Source of the DNA: Hydrogenoanaerobacterium sp032017025
GTDB taxonomy: Bacteria; Bacillota; Clostridia; Oscillospirales; Ruminococcaceae
Direction: 5' to 3'
DNA length: 64,000 bases
Assembly (NCBI RefSeq): GCF_032017025.1
Contig: NZ_DALZQO010000016.1
Coordinates: forward strand, 9,149-73,148
Shown here: piece by piece, positions 32,307 to 41,419 of the stretch
How the letters are laid out: each line of letters starts with the position of its first letter
Position numbering within the stretch: the stretch's first letter is position 1
Notes under the pieces: generated by a model
Told to the model about the DNA's origin: nothing
The model's database searches: none
The model's input: the letters and a program-made list of their open reading frames with translations, nothing else
Translations under genes and position numbers: made by a program

Positions 32307-33491
32307 ATGCAAGTGGCTCCGTATTTAGTATTAGCGGCTGCTGTAGCAGTGTTTGGCTATTTGATTTGTGAGCGTCACCCCAGTAAGCGCAATGATCTCA
32401 TTTTTTTATCGGTAGTTTCTATTGTGCTTATTGCCATGTCCACAATACGGGCAAGCTCTGTAGGGGTCGACTATGAACCCTATCTTGCTTATTTCAAGCA
32501 GGTTTATGAGGGCGGGCTTGGTTTTGTATTCAGCGGAGCAAACCAATACCGAATTGAAATTGGCTACAGCCTGCTGAATTATGTGATTTCACTGTTTGGC
32601 GGCACGCAAATTGTATTTGCGCTGGGCATTGCTGTCGTATGCATTGGCTTAACAGCTGTTTTTCTTTATCGATATTCTCCATCTGTATGGGTAAGCATGT
32701 TCGTGTTCATCAGTTTTGGCTTTTTTGGTTATACCCTCTGCACCATCCGCCATCAAATTGCCATCTGTATTTTTATGTTTGCTCTGCCTCACCTGCAAAA
32801 CAAAAAGTTTTTTCCCTATCTGCTGATTGTTTTGCTTTCCGCCACCTTCCACAAGAGCATGCTGGTGCTGATTCTTGTCTATTTTCTGGCACAGCTGCCG
32901 CTGAATAAAGTTACACTGGGAGTATACTGCGGCGGCACACTTCTGTTTGTGATGTTTTCCGAGCCGATTATGACGTTTATTACAAAATATATCTATCAAA
33001 GCTACCAGGTGGACAGTTACTACATGCAGGGGCGTGATTTTCAAACCGGTCTGATTCCAATTGTGCTGTTCCTTGTGGTTTTTCTTTTGAAAAAGCAGTT
33101 GCTCGCACGCAATCCGCGCAATCTTCCGCTCATTAACCTGTGCTTTTATTCTGCCCTGCTGTTCTTTATGACCTATAAGCATTTTGTATTCCAGCGGTTT
33201 GCACTGATTTTGCTGCCCGTTGCAATGCTGCTTCTGCCCGAGATTATGCGCTGTATGGCAATCAGCGAAGAGGACAGGCTGGAGCTCGAGCTCGCACAGA
33301 AAGCGGTAAAATCCTCCGCAGGCGATAAAAAACGGGCGTTGCAAAAATACGGTGAGGTTAAGGCCCGTCTGCACGACCGTCAGGCGATGTACCATGCAAC
33401 CATTGGGTTTATTTTGTTCGGCGGGTTTACGTACTTTTTGTTCCTGTTGGTTGCAAACCGATTACTGCTGGTACCATATGTGACAATTTAG
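32307..33491 (+). CDS. EpsG-like polysaccharide polymerase family membrane protein
   Basis: The 394-residue protein has about ten membrane segments and the EpsG pattern: SVGVDYEPYLAYFKQVYEGG near residue 55 (extracytoplasmic loop), GYTLCTIRHQIAICIFMFAL near residue 145 and ATFHKSMLVLIL near residue 180. EpsG/Wzy-like proteins polymerise or handle undecaprenyl-linked sugars for exopolysaccharide. It stands alone with its own promoter and terminator and no glycosyltransferase genes, which is unusual for a polymerase. A charged cytosolic segment (residues 320-360) precedes the last membrane segment. Confidence 0.75.
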   Translation: MQVAPYLVLAAAVAVFGYLICERHPSKRNDLIFLSVVSIVLIAMSTIRASSVGVDYEPYLAYFKQVYEGGLGFVFSGANQYRIEIGYSLLNYVISLFGGTQIVFALGIAVVCIGLTAVFLYRYSPSVWVSMFVFISFGFFGYTLCTIRHQIAICIFMFALPHLQNKKFFPYLLIVLLSATFHKSMLVLILVYFLAQLPLNKVTLGVYCGGTLLFVMFSEPIMTFITKYIYQSYQVDSYYMQGRDFQTGLIPIVLFLVVFLLKKQLLARNPRNLPLINLCFYSALLFFMTYKHFVFQRFALILLPVAMLLLPEIMRCMAISEEDRLELELAQKAVKSSAGDKKRALQKYGEVKARLHDRQAMYHATIGFILFGGFTYFLFLLVANRLLLVPYVTI

Positions 33492-33509
33492 CGATTTTAA
33501 TGGTTTAAA

Positions 33510-33547
33510 AGCCCTTCGCCGGAATGCTCTGGTGAAGGGCTTTTTTT
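33510..33547 (+). terminator. Terminator of the EpsG-like gene
   Basis: AGCCCTTCGCC (33510-33520) pairs with GGTGAAGGGCT (33531-33541), followed by TTTTTT. Confidence 0.85.
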
Positions 33548-33671
33548 GGTGTCCCCATGCTTGTGTATCCAATGGATTTTTTAAGTACAAACACCCTGTA
33601 ATGAAAGTATGAATGCAAACATAAAAACAGACATAAACTGGTTTATAACTATAATACATAGGGGTGATTGG

Positions 33672-34589
33672 ATGATAAGTCAAAAGAAATATGTAGTCTT
33701 GTCCCTTGAGCTACACCTTTTTTTCGGCAGGATTATGAAGGAGCATTCTATTTTTTTAGAAGCAGGTTTTACACCCAAAAATGCAGATTATGCAAAAAAA
33801 GCGGATAGCTTTAAAATGAGATTTGAAGCGCTTTTATCCAATGCGGTAGGCATTAGCAACGGCATCATACGGCCAAAGGTGTTGTCATCGGGTGAAATCA
33901 TCACCGACTTTACGCTGGGGGCAGAACAAAAAACACAAAACCTTACCGGTATCTCCATCAATCAGAATATTACCATGATGGAAGCAAGGCTGCGCAGCGG
34001 CTATAACGAGCCTATTACACCGGAGATGGTTAGTAGTGTTAAAAGGATCAACAGGGACGCCAAAATGCTGTTGGATGGGTTGATCGCCTTCAAACAGGAT
34101 ATTTTGGATTCTGTGCTATCTTGCAACATGTTTACCGTAAATTATCCATTGCTGATCGAACATATTCTGCGTGAAGCCCGCTTGTATCGTAGTTATCTCG
34201 AAAACATCGAGCAGGGACAAGACATCGATAATATCGATATCAGACAAACCGAACTGTTCTGGAACCAGATTATGCTGGAGCATGCACTGTTTATTAGAGG
34301 GCTGCTTGACCCAACAGAGAACAGTCTCATACAAACATCAAACGATTTTGCCTTTGAATATGGCAAGTTACTGCTAAGTGCAGAGCAGGCAACCGATGCA
34401 ACCATAGCGAGTATCACGAATGCCACGCTGAAAGAGACCATTAAATACAGAGATTTTAAGCAAGCGGGAACAAAGGGCATAGCGGAGTGTAAAATTCGCT
34501 CTATTATACTGCCACTGCTTGCAGACCACGTACTGCGCGAGGCAAACCATTATATTCGGTTGCTTAAAATGGATGAACGTATGATGTGA
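33672..34589 (+). CDS. DUF2935 family protein
   Basis: The 305-residue protein is all-helical and shows an internal repeat of two similar four-helix halves: residues 10-150 (SLELHLFFGRIMKEHSIFLE) and residues 165-300 (ELFWNQIMLEHALFIRGLLD), each with an 'EH..F' motif, and two 'HILREA' or 'HVLREA' motifs. This is the DUF2935 pattern; the conserved His/Glu pairs suggest a metal-binding ferritin-like bundle, but function is not established. The start ATG 33672 follows AGGGGTG. Confidence 0.8.
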   Translation: MISQKKYVVLSLELHLFFGRIMKEHSIFLEAGFTPKNADYAKKADSFKMRFEALLSNAVGISNGIIRPKVLSSGEIITDFTLGAEQKTQNLTGISINQNITMMEARLRSGYNEPITPEMVSSVKRINRDAKMLLDGLIAFKQDILDSVLSCNMFTVNYPLLIEHILREARLYRSYLENIEQGQDIDNIDIRQTELFWNQIMLEHALFIRGLLDPTENSLIQTSNDFAFEYGKLLLSAEQATDATIASITNATLKETIKYRDFKQAGTKGIAECKIRSIILPLLADHVLREANHYIRLLKMDERMM

Positions 34590-34628
34590 AATAATAAAAT
34601 CTGCTAAAATGGAAGCAATGGCTTATTG

Positions 34629-34674
34629 AAAACAACGAGAACTCGATACAAAATCGAATTCCCGTTGTTTTTCT
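34629..34674 (+). terminator. Terminator of the DUF2935 gene
   Basis: AACAACG pairs with CGTTGTT with GAA/TTC and TCGAT/ATCGA further in and two mismatches; TTTTT follows. Confidence 0.7.
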
Positions 34675-34813
34675 TGTTAGTCTTGTATTATGCTTTTTAC
34701 CTGCACAGGGCTTAATTGTTTCGACTTCTTTACCCCTCTATGTTATAGTTATTATAAGAAATAATTTTTGCATGATCAAATATCGAAGTGATAAAAACAG
34801 GAGAGATTTACAG

Positions 34814-35542
34814 ATGAAACGGATTGATTTGGATGTACATACACACACAATTGCCAGTGGACATGCCTATGGAACGGTTACCGAAATGGCACAGGCTGCT
34901 GCACAAAAAGGGTTAAAGCTGCTGGGAATTACCGAACATACAACCGGTATTCCGGGCACGTGTGATGATATCTATTTTCAAAATTTAAAGGTGCTGCCCC
35001 GAAAAATGTTTGGCATCGATTTGATGTTTGGGGCGGAAATTAATATTCTGGATTATCAAGGGACGCTGAGCTTCGATGAGAAGTATATGGATTGTCTGGA
35101 CATAAGAATTGCGGGTATTCATCAGTTTTGCTATACCTATGGAAACGCAAGAGAAAATACCGATGCAATCGTTAATGCGATAAAAAACCCTTATATCGAT
35201 ATTATCAGCCATCCGGATGATGGGAATTGCCCTTTGTTTTATGAAGAAGTGGTAAAGGCAGCTAAAGAATTCCACACCCTGCTGGAGGTTAATAACAACT
35301 CATTAAGAAGCACCGGTACCAGGAAAAACGTGATAGAAAACACCTTGACCTACCTTGAATTATGTAAGCAATATGAGGTGCCCATTGTTTTGAGCAGCGA
35401 TGCTCACTATATGGCCGATATTGCAAATATGGACTATATCTGCCCAATGATTGAGAAGGTGGATTTTCCTGAAGATCTCATTATAAATTATTCGGTAGAA
35501 AAATTTAAGAAGTATCTTGCATCTAACAGGCAGGCCGAATAA
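34814..35542 (+). CDS. PHP-family phosphoesterase (YcdX-like)
   Basis: The 242-residue protein has the PHP metal-site motifs in order: DVHTHTIASGHAYGT near residue 6, GITEHT near residue 38, FGAEINI near residue 72, AGIHQF near residue 98, IISHPDD near residue 128, LLEVNNNSLR near residue 155 and LSSDAHY near residue 192. These residues hold a trinuclear metal site in YcdX-type phosphatases. The true substrate is unknown. ATG 34814 follows AGGAGA. Confidence 0.85.
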   Translation: MKRIDLDVHTHTIASGHAYGTVTEMAQAAAQKGLKLLGITEHTTGIPGTCDDIYFQNLKVLPRKMFGIDLMFGAEINILDYQGTLSFDEKYMDCLDIRIAGIHQFCYTYGNARENTDAIVNAIKNPYIDIISHPDDGNCPLFYEEVVKAAKEFHTLLEVNNNSLRSTGTRKNVIENTLTYLELCKQYEVPIVLSSDAHYMADIANMDYICPMIEKVDFPEDLIINYSVEKFKKYLASNRQAE

Positions 35543-35626
35543 AGAGAATGAATATAGCTTTTTATAAAGATTATTTTCTTTCCATTTCGTTTGTTCTAAA
35601 CTATTTATGTCTTTCCATTTAAAGAG

Positions 35627-35687
35627 CTCCTCGATATTTTTCAGTTAGGTTGACAGACCTTAACCTTAAAGATATCGAGGAGTTTTT
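35627..35687 (+). terminator. Terminator after the PHP gene
   Basis: CTCCTCGATAT (35627-35637) pairs perfectly with ATATCGAGGAG (35672-35682), with an inner AGGTT/AACCT pair and a final TTTTT. From here to mtaB (about 270 bp) the sequence is AT-rich; I see no gene or riboswitch in it. Confidence 0.8.
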
Positions 35688-35959
35688 ACTTTGCCCTTAG
35701 CTTAGGTTTTCTTATGCCAACTGCCACATTAAACCCAATATTATAGATTCTGCTATTTTAATTATTGAAGCATCTTATTTTTTAAATGAAGGGGAGCTTC
35801 TATTAACATCAGAAGATAGGCACTCCTTTAGCAAATATTCATATTAATTTGGTAGGTTAACAATAATTTACTAAAAATAAAAGAAATGTATGAGATTTTT
35901 AAACAAAATTTTATGATAATGGGGAAAAGCAGAAAAACTTAATTGAAGGGGATGTTTTA

Positions 35960-37342
35960 GTGGCAAAGCAAGCTTTTACAAAAACAGCATACGAAAATCT
36001 GCATGACTTTATCTATGGAAAGGCAAAGTACCCTGTCAATCTTAAAAACGGCATGGCAATCGGCGGCGGTACTATGTACCCGGAAATTAACTTTACTCTT
36101 CCTACCATGCTGATAACCCAAGACACCATGCCAGAGGTGATTAAAAACTACAAAGAAATTATCACAGGAATATGTGAAAGAGCAAGAGAGCTTTATGTAC
36201 CCGGCTTTGTAGCTGAAATTGAAACACTGCCTCCCATGACCTTTAACCCTCAATGGGGCGTTGAGGTATGCAAAACCGTTGTTGATATTGTTAAAGAATA
36301 TGAAGCTAAGCATGGTATAAAGGGTGCTGTTAGAATTACCCCTAATGACATCCGCGAAGGCAGAGACCTAGAGCACATGTGGCACGGCAAACACTGGGAA
36401 GCAATTTTAAAAACCTTTGAAGGCTGTGCAGGGGCCGGTGCCGATCTGCTTGCAATTGAGTCAGTGGGCGGAAAAGAAGTGCATGATGATGCAATTATGT
36501 ATTGTGATATTTCCAAATCTATATTTGCATTATCGGTGCTTGGTTGTACAGATATGAACAACCTCTGGACAGAAATTGTAGGCATTGCAGATAAGACAGG
36601 CACCATCGCATCTGGTGATACCGCCTGTGGGTTTGCCAATACGGCAATGGTGCTGGCAGAGAAAAACTACATACCTCGCGTCTTTTCTGCCGCTGTAAGG
36701 GTCATCTCCTCCGTCAGAAGCCTTGTTGCTATCGAATGCGGTGCTCAAGGGCCTCATAAAGATTGCGGTTACGAGGGCGTTTATGTAAAGGCGATTACCG
36801 GTACACCCATATCTACAGAGGGCAGAACCGCCGCATGTGCCCATCTGTCCCCCATTGGCAATATCGCCGCCTGTGTGGCAGATATTTGGAGCAATGAATC
36901 GATACAAAACATTAAGTTGCTTGGCGGAATGGCACCGACCGTGTCGTTTGAACAGCTTGCTTACGATTGCAGACTTATGAACACCGCTTCCGCAAAAAGT
37001 GATGAAGCAGCACTTCTGCTGCGTGATCTGCATGCCGATAGCGACAGCAGGCTTGACCCACAGGCCTACGTGCTGCGCCCTGATGTCGTGCTTGAAATTT
37101 CAAAAGAGCTTGTAAAAACTCAGGGCTATTACCCGAGGGCAAAAAAAGCAGCTTCATTAGCCTTTTCACATATGCAAAAGGCATATGACAGCGGAGAGCT
37201 GATGTTAAACGATAAAGAACTGATGTGGCTTGAAAACCTGGCTCAAACTGTTGAATCTCTGCCAAGCGATGCAGGTGAGTTTACAGAGAGTATGATTGAT
37301 GATTGTGAAAAGCTTGACCCTAAAAAATATAATATGGAATAA
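35960..37342 (+). CDS. mtaB: Methanol:corrinoid methyltransferase MtaB
   Basis: The 460-residue protein has the length and sequence of MtaB, with the three zinc ligands in place: Glu167 in LLAIESVGGKEV, Cys223 in GDTACGFANTA and Cys269 in GPHKDCGYEGVY (Glu164, Cys220 and Cys269 in Methanosarcina). MtaB activates methanol on zinc and methylates the corrinoid on MtaC. The start is GTG 35960 after AGGGG. It sits 16 bp before mtaC. Methanol use through MtaBC occurs in acetogenic and some other anaerobes; the second methyltransferase MtaA is not in the window. Confidence 0.9.
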   Translation: MAKQAFTKTAYENLHDFIYGKAKYPVNLKNGMAIGGGTMYPEINFTLPTMLITQDTMPEVIKNYKEIITGICERARELYVPGFVAEIETLPPMTFNPQWGVEVCKTVVDIVKEYEAKHGIKGAVRITPNDIREGRDLEHMWHGKHWEAILKTFEGCAGAGADLLAIESVGGKEVHDDAIMYCDISKSIFALSVLGCTDMNNLWTEIVGIADKTGTIASGDTACGFANTAMVLAEKNYIPRVFSAAVRVISSVRSLVAIECGAQGPHKDCGYEGVYVKAITGTPISTEGRTAACAHLSPIGNIAACVADIWSNESIQNIKLLGGMAPTVSFEQLAYDCRLMNTASAKSDEAALLLRDLHADSDSRLDPQAYVLRPDVVLEISKELVKTQGYYPRAKKAASLAFSHMQKAYDSGELMLNDKELMWLENLAQTVESLPSDAGEFTESMIDDCEKLDPKKYNME

Positions 37343-37358
37343 AAAGGGAGGAATCGCT

Positions 37359-37997
37359 ATGTCGATATTGAATAATATTTCTATAGCATTGCAAAAAGGC
37401 AAATCGAAAGACGTCGTTCAGCTTATCCATGAGGCATTGGACAGTGGTATTACTGCACAAGAAATACTGGATAATGGGTTGCTGAAGGGAATGGGCGAGC
37501 TTGGCGTAAAGTTTAAAAATAACGAGGTTTATGTTCCCGAGGTGTTGATTGCCGCAAGAGCTCTCAATAGTGGTACCATGGTTTTAAAAGCAAAGCTTGT
37601 TGAAGAAGGGGTTCAGCCGATAGGCACGGTTGTGATTGGTACTGTAAAAGGTGACTTGCATGATATAGGCAAGAACCTTGTAAAAATGATGCTTGAAGGT
37701 GCAGGTTTCGCGGTTATCGACTTGGGTGTAGATGTACCGGAGGAACGAATTGTTGAAGCGATAACCGAGCATGAGCCTAATATTGTTTGCCTTTCAGCGT
37801 TGCTAACTACAACTATGAATCAGCAGAAAGTAGTAATTGAAGCCCTAAAGGAAGCAGGGCTAAGAGATAAGGTTAAGGTAATGATAGGCGGCGCCCCTGT
37901 AACTCAAAGCTTTTGTGACCAAATCGGCGCAGATGTGTATACACCCGATGCCGCAACTGCAGCAGAGGTTGCTAAATCGTTTGTTCTACAACATTAA
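37359..37997 (+). CDS. mtaC: Methanol corrinoid protein MtaC
   Basis: The 212-residue protein has an N-terminal helical cap (IHEALDSGITAQEILDNGLL) and a B12-binding domain with KGDLHDIGKNLVKMMLEGAG, whose histidine is the lower cobalt ligand, and a later IGGAPVTQSFCDQIGAD. It carries the methyl group from MtaB to a second methyltransferase. ATG 37359 follows GGGAGG; the frame is open further upstream but overlaps mtaB without a site. Confidence 0.9.
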   Translation: MSILNNISIALQKGKSKDVVQLIHEALDSGITAQEILDNGLLKGMGELGVKFKNNEVYVPEVLIAARALNSGTMVLKAKLVEEGVQPIGTVVIGTVKGDLHDIGKNLVKMMLEGAGFAVIDLGVDVPEERIVEAITEHEPNIVCLSALLTTTMNQQKVVIEALKEAGLRDKVKVMIGGAPVTQSFCDQIGADVYTPDAATAAEVAKSFVLQH

Positions 37998-37999
37998 AA

Positions 38000-38161
38000 C
38001 ATTATAATTTTAAGGCAATTGTATTTTCCGGGTGCAACCTCTTTTTGCATGAGATATTAGGATGGGATAAAGAGGGAATTCCCATATTGGAGAATTTGGC
38101 CCTGTGCAGAAAACCAGTAGCCGTTGGCGAGGATGTTGAGCAGCAAACTATACGGCACTGA
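38000..38161 (+). pseudogene. Possible 3' remnant of an unidentified gene after mtaC
   Basis: Directly after mtaC one frame stays open for about 54 codons without a start codon. It reads like real protein (AIVFSGCNLFLHEILGWDKE, then GIPILENLALCRKPVAVG) and ends at TGA 38159-38161. It has no ribosome site, so it looks like the tail of a lost gene. I do not recognise the family. The rest of the 500 bp to the CPCC gene holds only a terminator. Confidence 0.25.
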
Positions 38162-38246
38162 CGAGCAGATTGCCGAGACTACTAGCTTATGAAGCATATT
38201 TATTCTTCAAAAATCAAGTGCGTTGGCTCATAGGAGCAAAATAATA

Positions 38247-38287
38247 AAAGAGCAAGGTTGCTTATTCGGCATCCTCGCTCTTTTTTA
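38247..38287 (+). terminator. Terminator downstream of mtaBC
   Basis: AAAGAGC.AGG..GC pairs with GC..CCT.GCTCTTT with two mismatches and runs into TTTTTT. Confidence 0.65.
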
Positions 38288-38495
38288 TATCCACTTGTAT
38301 TAGTTGGTTGATAGAACTGTTTCATGAAGAATCGCCCCGTTCTTTAGCATAAGCCGTAATCCTTTCCTTTTCTCCTGCTTTTACTCTCATAAGAAAACTG
38401 TCCTAAACTTTTTGGTGTTATAGTATTTCTGCGAGTAATGTCATTTCTGAATGTCCTGCTATTTTTAGATGGCAATTATCATTTTACAAACCGCT

Positions 38496-38750
38496 CTACT
38501 GCTTTCCAGTCAACTCATCTACTTTGGGTGGTCGCACATGAACCAGCAACTCTCGTGAACAAGCTCCAAACTGTTTAAAATTTTCTCGTGCTTCATTTAA
38601 GGTCAGACTACGGTTTTCATCACTCGGCTCATCGTCACCCAAAGTAAAAATATCATTTTCCCAAAAACAAACGGGGCATATATAGGCTATAGCATCTTCC
38701 TTTGGAACAGAAAATGTATAATATCCACAACATGGACAACTATACTTCAT
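38496..38750 (-). CDS. CPCC-type cysteine-rich protein
   Basis: The 84-residue protein starts MKYSCPCCGYYTFSVPKE and continues with AYICPVCFWENDIFTLGDDE, the CPCC domain with two CxxC pairs that should bind zinc. Proteins of this family are found scattered in bacteria, sometimes near toxin-immunity genes; function is unknown. ATG 38750 follows GGGGTGA. It stands alone. Confidence 0.8.
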   Translation of the reverse strand: MKYSCPCCGYYTFSVPKEDAIAYICPVCFWENDIFTLGDDEPSDENRSLTLNEARENFKQFGACSRELLVHVRPPKVDELTGKQ

Positions 38751-38816
38751 TTTAGTCACCCCACAATATCTATCATACTCTGTACTACATTTTATCATAA
38801 AAAAATAAAAAATCAT

Positions 38817-39464
38817 GCATGGGACAAACCCTCACACATGACTTTTCGCCGGTCGGAGTAAAATTATAGGGTTTGGAAAAAGACAGTCCTATCCAGCGAG
38901 CGATACTTTCATCAAAAAATTAGCTCTGAACATAAAAGACCCCAAACGAATACTATATAAACAGCAAGTGCGAAAAGAAGATGCAAAACCTTCTTTTCGC
39001 ACGTGCTTAAGAGGACCGGGCTACACTAGTTCACATATTTTATACGATTTCAATCCACAGCTCACGCTGACACGTCCAGAGTAACATATAATATGCATAT
39101 TTTTTGTAGAATTTGTGTGTCTGTAAAATCAATTCCGTATAAAATATTGGAAATAGTATTTTATGAGACTTGGCATTAAAATATGAAATACTGAATATCA
39201 TTTAATCAGGAGGGATAATTTATGATATTCATACGTGCACCGGCATATAGGCAGAGCAGCATTCTAATTACCGCTCAATCAGATAAGGAGGCAAAAACCT
39301 AATCTTTGTCTGCTTTTGGCTGCAGTAAAATTATAGGACCTCCCAGATTCCTCGCGGGCTGACTTCAGAACTTTCATTCACCTAGTCTTTCCAAGCACAG
39401 TAGCTGCCCATCTAATATCATATTGTCATGTGCTAAATAAATCATCAGAGTGCTCAAGGTCAAT
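38817..39464. other. Gene-free 650-bp stretch with a long hairpin
   Basis: I see no credible gene here. GTGCGAAAAGAAG (38968-38980) and CTTCTTTTCGCAC (38990-39002) form a perfect 13-bp inverted repeat with a nine-base loop and no U-tract. AGTAAAATTATAGG occurs twice (near 38858 and 39325). A single CRISPR-repeat-like unit is at 39047-39071. The region next to the tRNA pair looks like an old integration scar. Confidence 0.4.
39047..39071 (-). repeat. Solitary CRISPR-repeat-like sequence
   Basis: On the minus strand it contains a short palindrome (CAGC-GTGA-GCTG) followed by TGGATTGAAAT, the 3' end seen in many type I-C/I-B CRISPR repeats. There is one copy only, no spacers and no cas genes in the window. 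Confidence 0.35.
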
Positions 39465-39532
39465 TTAATAATGCCCCCCAAATATTATAGAAAATAAAGA
39501 AAAGCCGACTTCTATTTCTAGAAATCGACTTC

Positions 39533-39608
39533 TGGTCGGAGTAGCGGGATTTGAACCCACGGCCTCTTGGTCCCGAACCAAGCACGCTACCATCTGCGCT
39601 ATACCCCG
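39533..39608 (-). tRNA. tRNA-Pro (anticodon CGG)
   Basis: The 76-nt gene folds as a normal cloverleaf: acceptor CGGGGTA/TACTCCG, anticodon stem CTTGG/CCAAG with loop TTCGGGA (anticodon CGG), T-arm with GGTTCAAATCC, and an encoded CCA end. It follows tRNA-Gln by 42 bp in the same direction. Confidence 0.93.
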
Positions 39609-39650
39609 TAAAACAAAACTGCTCCGCCCTAAGTGGAAGAAGCAGTCATT

Positions 39651-39724
39651 TGGTTGCCCGACTAGGATTCGAACCCAGACAAACAGAGTCAGAGTCTGTC
39701 GTGCTACCTTTACACAATCGGGCA
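39651..39724 (-). tRNA. tRNA-Gln (anticodon CTG)
   Basis: The 74-nt gene has acceptor TGCCCGA/TCGGGCA, anticodon stem ACAGA/TCTGT with loop CTCTGAC (anticodon CTG), T-arm with GGTTCGAATCC, and an encoded CCA. It is the first of the tRNA pair. Confidence 0.93.
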
Positions 39725-39964
39725 ATATGTGTAACGCTGTGTATTAAACAGCTTTATTATTATATCCCATCCTATGTATTTTGTCAATCCTCTATCTGCT
39801 AAAATTTTTCTGGTGAGGCAAGAATTTTTGAATAATCCCTTAAATTTTTAACCAGGCCTCACATTACCTTGTAAAGTATGATTGATGCTGATAAAATAAG
39901 ACCTAAAGAGGTATACTAATATCAAATTGCGGCGTTTTTCGCCGATAATAGGAGGTAGCATAAA

Positions 39965-40288
39965 ATGGCAACAGAACATTTTACCGTAGATAGTTTTGAA
40001 CAGGAGGTCATAGGCGGAAACGGCGTGGCTCTTGTAGATTTTTGGGCAGAATGGTGCGGCCCGTGCAGAATGCTGGGTCCCACCATCGACGAGCTTGCCG
40101 ATGAACTGGACGGAAGCGTACTGGTTGGAAAAGTGAATGTGGACGAGCAGGGCGACATTGCCGCACGCTTCAATGTCATGACGATCCCCACGGTAATTCT
40201 TTTTAAAGACGGCGCTGAATTTGACCGTTCCGTTGGATTCCTTCCCAAACAGCGTTTTCTGGATATGATTGCGAAAGCACAAGCATAA
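39965..40288 (+). CDS. trxA: Thioredoxin
   Basis: The 107-residue protein has the active site WAEWCGPCRML near residue 30, the cis-proline in MTIPTVILFKDG near residue 75 and GFLPKQRFLDMI at the end, all standard for TrxA. It reduces protein disulfides in the cytosol. It has its own ribosome site (GGAGG) and terminator and stands alone. Confidence 0.95.
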   Translation: MATEHFTVDSFEQEVIGGNGVALVDFWAEWCGPCRMLGPTIDELADELDGSVLVGKVNVDEQGDIAARFNVMTIPTVILFKDGAEFDRSVGFLPKQRFLDMIAKAQA

Positions 40289-40302
40289 AAACATCCTACT
40301 TA

Positions 40303-40336
40303 AAAGAACGAGCCATAAAAGGTTCGTTCTTTTTTA
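40303..40336 (+). terminator. Terminator of trxA
   Basis: AAGAACGAGCC pairs with GGTTCGTTCTT around a six-base loop, followed by TTTTTT. It also lies just after the stop of the convergent FkbM gene. Confidence 0.85.
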
Positions 40337-40338
40337 TT

Positions 40339-41415
40339 TCAGATACAGTATAAATTTGTATCCCATGCGGGCACATAAGGAAAATGACGCAAATAAAGCC
40401 GGTAGGAGGGGTTCATGGCATGAATCTGCAAGGGCAGCGCGAAAACATCCTCATTGCGGTGGTATACCGAAACACACAGCTTCGGTCTAAACTGCGCAAT
40501 GGTATTTTTACAGCCGGCCAGCGCCTCACGTTCCGCACCCTCTACATCCATTTTGATATAGCTCGCACGTGCACCGCTGAGGATATTATCCACCGAATTA
40601 ACCTGCACAATACGGTCGCCTTTTTGTGACAGTGCTGAGTTTCGTCCCGCTTTCCCGGCAAAGCGCAGCCCAGCTTGATGCGACCATGCACCTAAATTAC
40701 AGCACCGCGCCCTTACAAGCGCCAACTGCTCCACTTTGCTTTGCAGCTTCGCAAAGGTTTTTACATCTGGCTCAAAAGCGGTAATACTGTGGTACGCACC
40801 GCCGGTATGCGTTAAAAACTCTTCAATCGTATCGCCACGATATGCACCGAGGTCGACATAGTCCTCTTCTGTGCCAAGGTCAAGCAGCTGATACGCTTCA
40901 TCTACCGTTGTCTCACACTTTTCCAAGTAACTCAGCTTACCGCTGATTTTATAGTTTAAAATGTTCGCATACACTTGTCTCGATTGCTCATCTGCCAACA
41001 GCAAATACACCCGCTTCAGCTCATCCCAATGCAAGTGCAGGTAGTCGAGGTCAAACAGCGTGCCATCCACAATCACCGGTACATCGGGGGCAACCGTCTC
41101 GTGCTCACCTGCAATACGGTACAGCTTTTCGAGCACCCCGGGTAACTGGGTGGCAAACGAAACTGCCACCAAAAAGTCATCGTATTTTTCACATACCTCG
41201 CTGTATTTCAGCACCCGATATCCCGCAAATGAATGCCCGCGCACAAACTCATCGCTGGCAAAAATGTCTGCTATCTCAATGCCGCGCTGCTCGCATACAT
41301 CGAGTATTTTCTGCGCGCCGTCACCCATACCATATAAGACTACCGGTTTACCACAGGTGCGCATTCTGTCCCACACACTTTGCTGCTCACAAAGCAGGAA
41401 TTTCAAGTCTTGCAT
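40339..41415 (-). CDS. FkbM-family methyltransferase
   Basis: The 358-residue protein has an N-terminal Rossmann-like part (VVLYGMGDGAQKILDVCEQR, residues 22-60) and a C-terminal SAM methyltransferase of the FkbM type (DYVDLGAYRGDTIEEFL near residue 185, AFEPDVKTF, SYIKMDVEGAEREAL near residue 290). FkbM enzymes O-methylate sugars or polyketides. The first part resembles domains of sugar-nucleotide-linked methyltransferases, so a cell-surface glycan target is possible. It is 4 bp downstream of the patatin gene. Confidence 0.8.
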   Translation of the reverse strand: MQDLKFLLCEQQSVWDRMRTCGKPVVLYGMGDGAQKILDVCEQRGIEIADIFASDEFVRGHSFAGYRVLKYSEVCEKYDDFLVAVSFATQLPGVLEKLYRIAGEHETVAPDVPVIVDGTLFDLDYLHLHWDELKRVYLLLADEQSRQVYANILNYKISGKLSYLEKCETTVDEAYQLLDLGTEEDYVDLGAYRGDTIEEFLTHTGGAYHSITAFEPDVKTFAKLQSKVEQLALVRARCCNLGAWSHQAGLRFAGKAGRNSALSQKGDRIVQVNSVDNILSGARASYIKMDVEGAEREALAGCKNTIAQFRPKLCVSVYHRNEDVFALPLQIHAMNPSYRLYLRHFPYVPAWDTNLYCI

Positions 41416-41419
41416 CGTT

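Noticed and set aside
32649..33395. Leftward open frame of about 248 codons opposite the EpsG-like gene
   Set aside because: It is rich in His, Gln and Asn as expected from the reverse of a membrane protein gene, and lacks a promoter or ribosome site.
35543..35959. Cobalamin riboswitch upstream of mtaB
   Set aside because: No B12-box or matching stem pattern could be seen; the stretch is a terminator followed by plain AT-rich sequence.
38817..39464. CRISPR array
   Set aside because: Only one repeat-like unit; no regular spacing or second copy was found.
39465..39725. Open frames across the tRNA genes
   Set aside because: They translate the two tRNA genes and their spacer; the tRNA folds are unambiguous.
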